DNA of 64,000 nucleotides, taken from contig JAIQDT010000001.1 of NCBI GenBank assembly GCA_021521415.1, forward strand, positions 7,564,001 through 7,628,000, read 5' to 3'. Below, one piece after another: positions 56,401 to 64,000 of this stretch. The translations under genes and the position numbers were made by a program. Below the pieces are notes generated by a model that saw only the letters and a program-made list of their open reading frames with translations, was not told where the DNA came from and made no database searches. Source of the stretch: Bidens hawaiensis. Lineage: Eukaryota; Streptophyta; Magnoliopsida; Asterales; Asteraceae. Numbering within the stretch: the stretch's first letter is position 1; each line of letters starts with the position of its first letter.

Positions 56401-59400
56401 AACTGGACGGTTCAAAACGGGTCTGGGTCAAATATGGATTCTGAGCAAATTAAGTTAGGGTAAAAACGACCATTTGGTTCGGAATTCGGATAATAATAGG
56501 TTCAGGCCATGGAGTCAAGTTGAAATTAGTCGTTTCGTACATAGTTATCAAATGAGCTAGGCGCCCTCAAGGCGCATAGGCCTCGCCTAGGGCCTAGGTG
56601 CAAAAAAAGCGAGGGCTCGAAGAAAAAAGCGCACTTGAATAAAAAATATAAAATATTTTATGTATATGAAAAATAATACTATTCTTCAAATAAAATAAAC
56701 AAAAGCTATTATATAACATGTAATTCAAGAACCTGAATAACAAAATGTATCAATATAATGCCTTTGATCTCTCCTAGATCTAAGTTTTAATAGCACTCCT
56801 TGCATTTCTTTTGCTCGGCTTTTATCTTCTCATGTTCCTAGCATAGACAATGCTGAAGCGCTCGCCTAGGAACTAAAAGCACATTTATTGAGCCTCGCCT
56901 GATAAATGGGCCTAGGCGCAAGAAGCGAGGGCTTTTAATAACTTTGGTTTCGTAAAAAAGTACCAAATTGTTTTGGCCTGTTCACTAATATGACTAGACC
57001 CAAATGTACCCATTACAATTTATTTTTGTCCAAATCAACACTTTGTTTAAAGAGTTGGTCGTGATTGCTACCCAGAGTCACAATTTTGGCCCACTTACGA
57101 AAAGTTAAAGTTAATTATTTTTAATGCAATAAGCGCTTCTTATTTGTTTTGTAACGGTATTTCACGTACTAGTTATTTTTAATAAGATTTATTTTTTGGA
57201 CAAAAAGCGTTTGTGATCTACTAATTTGACCCGATTTGACACTCCAATTCTTGTATTTCTACTTAAGCTATTCTTTGGCTAGACATATTATTGTCCATAA
57301 TGCTTAAAAGCAAGAAAACTATGTATGCAGGAATTATATCATGAATACCATGCTTTGGATAGATTTGAACAAGATTATCGTCGTAAGCTTGAGGAAGTTG
57401 AATCCTTGAATCTTCCCCGAAAAGGTATATTACCAATAACCATATTTGTTGTAGGGGAATTTTGAATATAGTAACTTAGATTATCTGACAGATTGAAACT
57501 ATTTGGTGGTCTCCAAATAAATCAATCTGATAAAACTCAGATGCAATCAAGAACGACTATGTAATTTGAAAGTGAGTTTCAGAACCTGGAAAAAAGTGTA
57601 TACGACACAATAAACGGGATAATCCATATGCAGATTAGAGTTTGGTAGTTACCATTTCGATTTTTAGAATTAATTCAAATCCGCTCCAAAAGCTCGACCC
57701 TAGTTAGAGTCGCTACCCCTTGGACCCTGCTATCATGGTTGTTGCCCCCTTGGAACCCCTTTCATTAGGGGCTTTGCTCCTAACATCATAGAAACTCAAA
57801 GACACGTGCACCCCGCACCTCTTAACTTGTTTAATGTATACTATGATTTACATTGGTCGACAAGTCAATCCTATTTTACTAAAATATCTAATGTTTGTGT
57901 TATTGTGTGTGAGTGTGGTGTGTGTGTGTTCTTAGATATTATGTAACGGAATGGTTTTGGTTGTTTGATTAACATTTTATTCTTTCATAGGAGAGAATAT
58001 AATGATACTACAAAGTGAGCTAAAACATCAAAGGAAACTCGTGAGGAACTTGAAAAAGAAATCTCTTTGGTCCAAAACTCGCGAAGAGGTACAAATTTAA
58101 TATATATTTAATATTATATGTCACAATTTAAAACGAGTAAGATGTTTTGAATACGCCAAACAAGCAACTTCCTAAATCGTGTTATGCCGAGAATTAGGTT
58201 ATTATCATAATAAAATTTCTTTTTAATCGTTGTTAACATCAACACATTCATATTACTCATATTATTATTGTTATTGTTATTGTTATTGTTATTGTTATTG
58301 TTATTGTTATTGTTATTGTTATTGTTATTGTTTTGTATCTTGTGGTTAGTAGGTTGTGGAGAAGCTTGTAGATGTTGTCACTTTCATCCACCAAGCAATT
58401 GCAGAGGCTTTTGAAGAGAACGGTATTTACATACTTTATCTATATCGGTTGTAACGGGTTTGGGTCAATTATTTGGGTTTACCAGGAAATTTTAGAAGTT
58501 GTAAGCATTTGAGTAGGTGTTTCTCTAAGGTTTTGAAGACGTTTGATGCGATATAATGAAGTTGTAATATGATGATATTTATTTACACGCACAAGATGAA
58601 ATGTATAATTTATTTTATGTTACGGGTGTGTTTTCGTTTTCAGGTGCAATTTCAGCAAAATATGATAAGGAGAGTAACAAAAAGGGACCTGAAAGATTAG
58701 GTGTTGCTGGTCTGGCTTTACACTATGCCAACTTAATAAGTCAGATGGACAACATTGTAAGCACAATTATTATAGTTTCATGACTTTATGTATGTGTGTT
58801 TGTTTGTGTGTGTAAATGGGGTTAAATATCTTTTTGTAGGCATCTCGACCTACTTCGTTACCTCCAAATATGCGGGACACTTTATACAATGGATTACCAG
58901 CCAGTGTCAAGGCAGGTTTACGTTCTCGTTTACAAGCTCTTGATTCTAAAGAATCGGTAAGTAATCTCCTGTAGACCCGTATATTTTATTTATTTCTTGG
59001 TTGAAAGTCTGACCCGTTTACTTATAATAGATCTATTTGGGTTCTATTTTCATCTCCAACAGTTCAAACGATACAAATTAGCTTCAAGTCACATAAATTG
59101 TATATTAAATTTTTAATGCATAAAATCTCATAAACCATCTCATACAAAAAACCCCAGATTTTTATATGATTTGTATTATCATATTTGACAGAAATTATTT
59201 TTAAAAGCTGTAACTATAAAGTTTAATCAGATGCATATATTGTGGTTTGTTTCAGATGGTGATGCCTAAAATTAAGGCAGAAATGGAAAAGACTCTTAAC
59301 TGGCTCGTTCCTGTGGCTACCGATACCACCAAGTACGTTTTTATACTTGTGTTATAACTTTTACGCAGATCTCTCTTTCTACATTTACTAGCATATCACT

Positions 59401-60744
59401 CATTATTTTCTCGTGTTTTCAGAGCACATCAAGGTTTCGGCTGGGTTGGTGAGTGGGCAAATACTGGGTAAGTTTCCCGTTCTTATGATGTGTTTTTTTA
59501 CCTTTTGAGAACTTAAAAACATTGCAATTTGCGTTGATACCAGAATGGTTAGTTTTATCGCTTAGGGGTGTAAATGACCGACCCCAAGCTTCACTAAGCT
59601 CGCGTTGGGCTCGTTTCAAGCTCTGTCTAAAGCTAGAGCTTCGTTCGTTTATTATTATTTTTCTTAAGACTATATTTATGTATAGGTAGTTATTTTTTTG
59701 TATTCATCAACGTTAGTTCTGGTGTAAATGAGCCGGCCAGAGCATGAGCTCGAGCTTGGCTCGTTTACTTATGAGAGTTCTGAGTAGTTTTCAAGATCGA
59801 ATCATTTAATTATTTATTTATTGTTTAATTATTTTATTTGTGTGTACATATATAATTATATCTTTTAAACAATTTTAATTAATTATATATATATATATAT
59901 TATTTTGGTCTAATCTCTGAAGCTTGGGTCATGAGTAATTTTTAAGGCTCGAGCTCCGCTCATTTACTGTTTATTTAATTTTTATTTATGTAATTATTTT
60001 TATTAGTTTAATTATATTTAACTTAATTTTCTTATTTCATTAAATATTTACATATTGATTTTGTGATTATATATATATTTTATTTTGCTATTATTTTAAA
60101 ATATATATGAATAACAGTCTCACTTAAGCTTTGTGGCCGAGCTCATTAATCAGACGGCTCGAGCTCCTTTAGCTCGGCTCAGTTCGTGCTCATATATCAA
60201 ACGAGCTTCAGGGCTCGTTTAAGCTCAGCTATATTTAAGTTTTTAGCAAGTTGATATCACGCTCGCTTAATTAGCGGTCTCCACTTTTGATTAAAACAGA
60301 AACGAGTTCGGGAAGAAAACCGCAGGAGGCAACAACATAATCCGACTGCAAACACTATATCACGCCGACAAACAAAAAACCGACCGATACATACTCGATC
60401 TAGTCGTCTTACTACACCGTTTAATTAGCTGTGTGAGATACCGAGACAAAGTAACAAGATTCACCCCAACCCGATCCCCAATCTCAAAAGCATCATTGAC
60501 CCTCCATCCCGACGGTCAAAGACAGCCAGTCAACATCTCAGTAGATGACAAAAATCTTTTGGAACAAGTGACTAAACGGCCAACCGCAGTCCCCGGAGTC
60601 AGCAAAAGTCAGGAGTTTGTGATCACGAAGAAAAAGAAACGAGTTTTTGCTTCGAGTAGAAGCATGGGGAGTTCTCCAAGAGATTTGATGTATGCAAATG
60701 CAAATATGTTGGATGTGTTAGATGGGTTAGATACAACATTTTGA
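53421..60744 (+). CDS. PSI1-like: PSI1-like protein (DUF3475 and DUF668), 12 exons
   Basis: Exons: 53421-53750, 54269-54582, 56073-56165, 56236-56326, 57331-57424, 57991-58088, 58353-58422, 58644-58756, 58840-58956, 59256-59332, 59423-59467, 60300-60744. All introns have GT...AG ends and the frame holds throughout (1887 nt, 628 aa). The N-terminus MGGVCTGG fits N-myristoylation at Gly2 and acylation at Cys5. A disordered Asn/Asp-rich zone follows, then DUF3475 (about 152-208, VTILAFEVANTIVKG) and DUF668 (about 380-465, GPERLGVAGLALHYANLI). The Lys-rich tail ends LDVLDGLDTTF. PSI proteins act in phytosulfokine-linked growth control in Arabidopsis; the exact paralogue is not settled. Introns carry several repeats but the exons look intact. 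Confidence 0.92.
54590..54880. repeat. Dispersed repeat in intron 2, related to part of intron 1
   Basis: The stretch with GTTTGTTTATACTATTAACGAAC and CACGAACAAG resembles intron 1 at about 54070-54200 (TGTTTATACTGTTGATGAACG, CACGAACATG). They appear to be two copies of one short repeat family. Ends are unresolved. Confidence 0.5.
54880..55650 (-). mobile_element. RTE-type LINE 3' fragment in intron 2
   Basis: On the minus strand, a 75-residue frame (55451-55224) encodes MRWFGHVKRRPT, SRGRPKLTWDERIRHDL and DRDSWRRRI, the C-terminal end of an RTE-clade reverse transcriptase. It is followed by a 3' UTR ending in a TTGA-repeat tail at about 54880-54893. It is 5'-truncated, as usual for LINEs, and antisense to the host gene. 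Confidence 0.85.
56540..56946. mobile_element. hAT-type MITE in intron 4
   Basis: 407 bp with 8-bp target duplication GTTTCGTA (56532-56539 and 56947-56954). Inverted ends are CATAGTTATCAAA and (reverse complement) CAAAGTTATTAAA. Internal GCGCC/GGCGC-rich arms (CTCGCCTAGG, AAGCGAGGGC) also pair. No ORF. The 8-bp duplication and ends indicate a hAT origin. Confidence 0.9.
58261..58331. repeat. TTATTG microsatellite in intron 6
   Basis: About eleven uninterrupted TTATTG units lie close to the intron's 3' splice site (58352). Length is likely to vary. Confidence 0.95.
59562..60250. repeat. MITE-like repeats in intron 11
   Basis: GGGTGTAAATGACCGACC, GGTGTAAATGAGCCGGCC and GAGCTCGAGCTTGGCTCG occur, with CGAGCTCATTAATC and AAACGAGCTTCAGGGCTCG further on. 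This is the wording of plant hAT MITEs, here nested and eroded. No clean ends found. Confidence 0.5.
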
Positions 60745-61580
60745 GCTGTTGGTACAACCATTTTTGGTTCGTGATATATATATTTGGTATGATGAATTAA
60801 ATGTATATGTATATAATATAAATTTATTGTATAAGAGGGTTGAAGTTGGTTATCAAAAGGAGGAAATGTAACTGTTTTAGGCCTTCAAGTACTAATATTT
60901 GTTTTCAAGTTGAAATAATAATTAGTTTAAGGGGTGCTTCGAATTTCATATTTTACCTCTTTATTATCCTCTCACAATAGCATACAATGCCAAACAATTT
61001 TTAATTCTTTCAAAAATTATTAAATTAAAAGTTACTTAAAATAAGCAATTTCAAACACCCCCATAAATACATGTATTCGATCCGCCACATAGACCTTAGT
61101 TGGTTTATTGTGGTTAGATGGCCGGTGTCATAGCCAAACCGGTCTAGATTGAGTTTAATTGAGAACTAAATTTGACATGAACACAAAAATAATTAGATAT
61201 TGAGTTTAATAAATCCATGTATTAGAGTTTAAAGGTTTAACTAAACACTTTAAACATGTCAACTTGCTAACATGTTCAACTAAAATTTATAACTTATCAA
61301 TCTAATTAATATGTTTATAACTTGATTAACACCCTGCTTACGTGCGCACATATAATGTTTATATGTGTGAACCCTCGGGTGGGCAAAAGTGAAATTGCAC
61401 TAATTTTGACATTATTTACTGATCTCGTGAAAATAACGTTAAAAGTGGCGGAAGGTTAATCAGGCATAATGTGGTGGCGTTAATAGCCGAAAGGCAAGGG
61501 TGCATGCACCAATCAGCCGGTGTCCCGATGATTGAGTGTTATGTGCCTTATGTCCAAGGCTTGATGCAAAACTAATATTG
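60745..61580. other. Downstream intergenic region
   Basis: 3' UTR and AT-rich spacer. No second gene seen. A polyadenylation site was not assigned. Confidence 0.5.
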
Positions 61581-61740
61581 AGCTGGGGGTCTCACCAGAA
61601 GCAGCCTCTCTATTCTACGGGGTAGAGGTAAGGTTGTCTACATCTTACCCTTCTCAGACCCTACCATAACTTTACTATTGGTGGGATATATTAAGTACGA
61701 CGACGACGACGACGACGATGATGATGATGATGATGATGAA
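61581..61740 (+). mobile_element. RTE/SINE-type 3' tail with ACG/ATG repeats
   Basis: The sequence TCTATTCTACGGGGTAGAGGTAAGG, then TTACCCTTCTCAGACCC and TTGGTGGGATATATTAAG, ends in ACGACG... and ATGATG... runs (61697-61740). This is the 3' end style of plant RTE LINEs. Similar wording is at 54900-55020 in reverse. Confidence 0.72.
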
Positions 61741-61832
61741 ACTATCATTATATTGTCCCGGTGCAAATTTGTAATTATCTTTTCATTATATAATGTGTAA
61801 ATTAGATATATTTTTTTACATGATTTTTAAAG

Positions 61833-62010
61833 CCGGTGAGTTTTAGCTTAACTGATATTGGAAATGAATATTTGAGCAAGAGGCTGCAAACTCTCAAGTT
61901 CGAGTCTGGTCTCAACTGGGTTTTACTGCAGTGAGCCTTCGGGCGGCGGGTATTTTTCGGAACTAATATGGTGGTGGGCTTGGGCGATCCATTGCTATCT
62001 ACGATAACGT
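61833..62010 (+). mobile_element. tRNA-derived SINE candidate
   Basis: A GAGTTTTAGCTTAACTGATATTGG segment resembles a pol III A box, and AAGTTCGAGTCTGG about 45 bp later resembles a B box. The 3' end and tail are unclear. Confidence 0.55.
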
Positions 62011-64000
62011 GCGTATGAGGTCGCCAAGTTCGAAATAAGAATTCTAGTCTGTCCTCAATTCGATTCGAAAACTGTACGAAACGGGAATTGATATCTATTT
62101 TGTTTAAAGTTTTAGTTTGACAAGTATCATTTGAATATGAATATCAATTGCGAAGAGTATACATCCATTATTGGATATCTTAATAAATTTAAGGCACTTG
62201 CCATTGGTTTCCATCCAAGGGTAAGATGCCATTGTTATATAAACGACCCAGATCCAAAGTGTTGTTTGGGAGTGGTTAATTAATAGATTATTATATTTGT
62301 ATTTGTTTGTTTCTCTTTCAAATATGCAATAAATTTAAGCTGATACGTGGCTTTTTTGTACTCGTTTGGATTTTCTATGTCACTGACACGTCGCATTTTT
62401 TGTTTTCATGTTAATATATTATAAGAAGTGATAGTAACTTGAGAGTGAACTTTAATTAGTTAAAAGGAAAGTGATCCATGAACGTAGCAGGTTAGAGTAG
62501 AGGTGCACAAACCAAGCATTAAAAATAAATCAGGATCTGAACCGGGTTTTATGTCCAACTCTTAAGTTATAGGGATGTTAAAAAGTGGTCACCAATCGAA
62601 GGTTGTTTTCATTTTCACTCAATCTTCTTATGTGGATTCGGAGGCGCTATTAAATGGCTCGGTAATTTGTTAATTAAAATCAAAAGCTTTAATGAACCAA
62701 AAGGTTCAAAGAAGCCTCAAGTTGTTCTTTACATTGATAAAAACTCAACAACTAGCGATCTAAACAACCTCAACCGTATTTAAAATAAACATAAAATAGA
62801 TAATACATGGAATGTAGATGAACATAAAGATAATCAAAGATAAACTAATAAAATTAAAGATCACATATTGATATTCCAGTATCATTTCACGATACCTTTC
62901 AACAACGGAAATACTATCGTACATTATTGAACTCTTTAGAAAAACACATACATAATAGGATGGGTACACCTTCTAGCACTTAAGGTACAACACACAAGAG
63001 AATACTTGGTTCTCCACTCTCTAAATTCATTCCCCCTGAGCAAGGACACCACCAACGGCTCCGCAATGTGTTGTGTTACGTTCCCCGCAACACGACTTCT
63101 CTACATTAGCCAACAAGTCTTGCGGAGTGATCATACCACATGTCGTATGGGTGGATGGTGAAATTTGATGTGGATCCAAATGATTTTACATGAACCGAAA
63201 CATGAGGTACATATTCGAAAATCATATTAAACCCAAATACTTGAACGTGACTAACACTTTCTGAGTTGATGCAAACACAACTCACTTAACAAGTTCATAG
63301 TGTTTTGAGAAGTGAGAACCTCAATCCCATCCATTAATCATTATTGTTTTTTTAACGCTCATTTGGATTATTGACTAGTCACTAATCTACTCGATAATCT
63401 TCATTCTCTGAGTATCAAAATATGAGGTGCTAGGATGACACGCTCCTGAAAGAAAACTTATATATCAGTCTGCCTTAGCAATCCCGATCCGAAGACCACC
63501 TTAGAAGAAAATCGCATCATTGATGAAAAAAAAAAACTTCTGACCTCACCTGACACGGTATTTTATTTTAGGTATTTTATTTTATTATTGTTAGAGGTGG
63601 GACCGGAACCCATCCATTATTATTGCATCTATTTATGTTGTAACTGTACCAGATAAGTACTAAATTAAGGATGACTTTTGTGGATTAGATGACCAGGTTC
63701 CATGCATAATGGGGCCCATTATTTAAGGCGACATCACGATACCATTGAAGACGGTAACAGAAACTCCATTATTATTGTATAATGTATGTTATATAATTAA
63801 TAATTTATGTTACGTACATTGATGTCGTCCACTTACAAACTAACATCTGTACAAATGCCAATTCTGAAAATGATATAAATTGAAGACGTAGCTGTTTTGC
63901 CTGTCCAATTTATTTGTCTATTTTCTTTTTTTTTAAACAAAACAAAACAATAGGCTATTTAGACAACGATTTGGTTCGTTAAATGCTCTAATTTACATTA
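62011..64000. other. Unassigned intergenic sequence
   Basis: No gene supported. Short open frames such as 62760-62969 have no recognisable features. The segment about 62940-63350 has an irregular non-coding look and could be an old LTR, but no ends were found. Confidence 0.45.

Noticed and set aside
62760..62969. 69-residue minus-strand ORF
   Set aside because: AT-rich composition, no domain, no nearby exon signals.

Overview
This is plant nuclear DNA, from a eudicot. The repeat types and the style of the one host gene would fit the daisy family, but that is a guess; nothing in the window proves the taxon. About 50 kb is a stack of nested LTR retrotransposons, followed by one intact-looking host gene and its repeat-rich flanks.

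Layout. (1) 1-7382: the 3' part of a Ty3/gypsy chromovirus (Tekay/Del type, element A, + strand) with a 3.1-kb 3' LTR. Its pol is split by a 1.7-kb TG...CA insertion (element H) with a CTTTA target duplication. (2) 7383-12310: unassigned sequence, then a decayed minus-strand Athila-like element (G) with a primer-binding site and one LTR. (3) about 12310-50262: an old minus-strand Tat/Retand-type Ty3 element (D), broken up by three insertions. F (13881-18550) is a pol-less relative. B (20044-42309) is a nearly complete relative, itself split by the Tekay element C (30689-41996). E (47736-50148) is a solo LTR. TSDs support each join: TGGTA for F, a 4-bp GGAC for B, AAGAA for C and TAATC for E. 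(4) 50263-52150: a decayed Ty1/copia tail and a MITE. (5) 52427-52546: an orphan first-exon-like sequence. (6) 53421-60744: a 12-exon host gene whose 628-aa product is a PSI1-like protein (DUF3475 plus DUF668), with a hAT MITE and an RTE LINE fragment in its introns. (7) 60745-64000: intergenic DNA with LINE and SINE tails.

The strongest unexplained signal is a 15-bp dyad, AGGAT-N5-ATCCT, always with a 5-nt spacer. I found 36 exact copies by eye, plus near matches. All lie in the three related elements D, F and B, in their LTRs, introns, UTR-like spacers, gag repeats and pol; I saw none in A, C, E, G or the host gene. Chance would give well under one copy in the window. The half-sites sit one helical turn apart, as expected for a site bound by a dimeric protein. 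The same elements carry a spliced, coiled-coil-containing antisense ORF, and F has lost pol but kept the dyads and most of that ORF.

The retrotransposon polyproteins are all broken by stops or frameshifts, so the only likely functional protein gene here is the PSI1-like gene.
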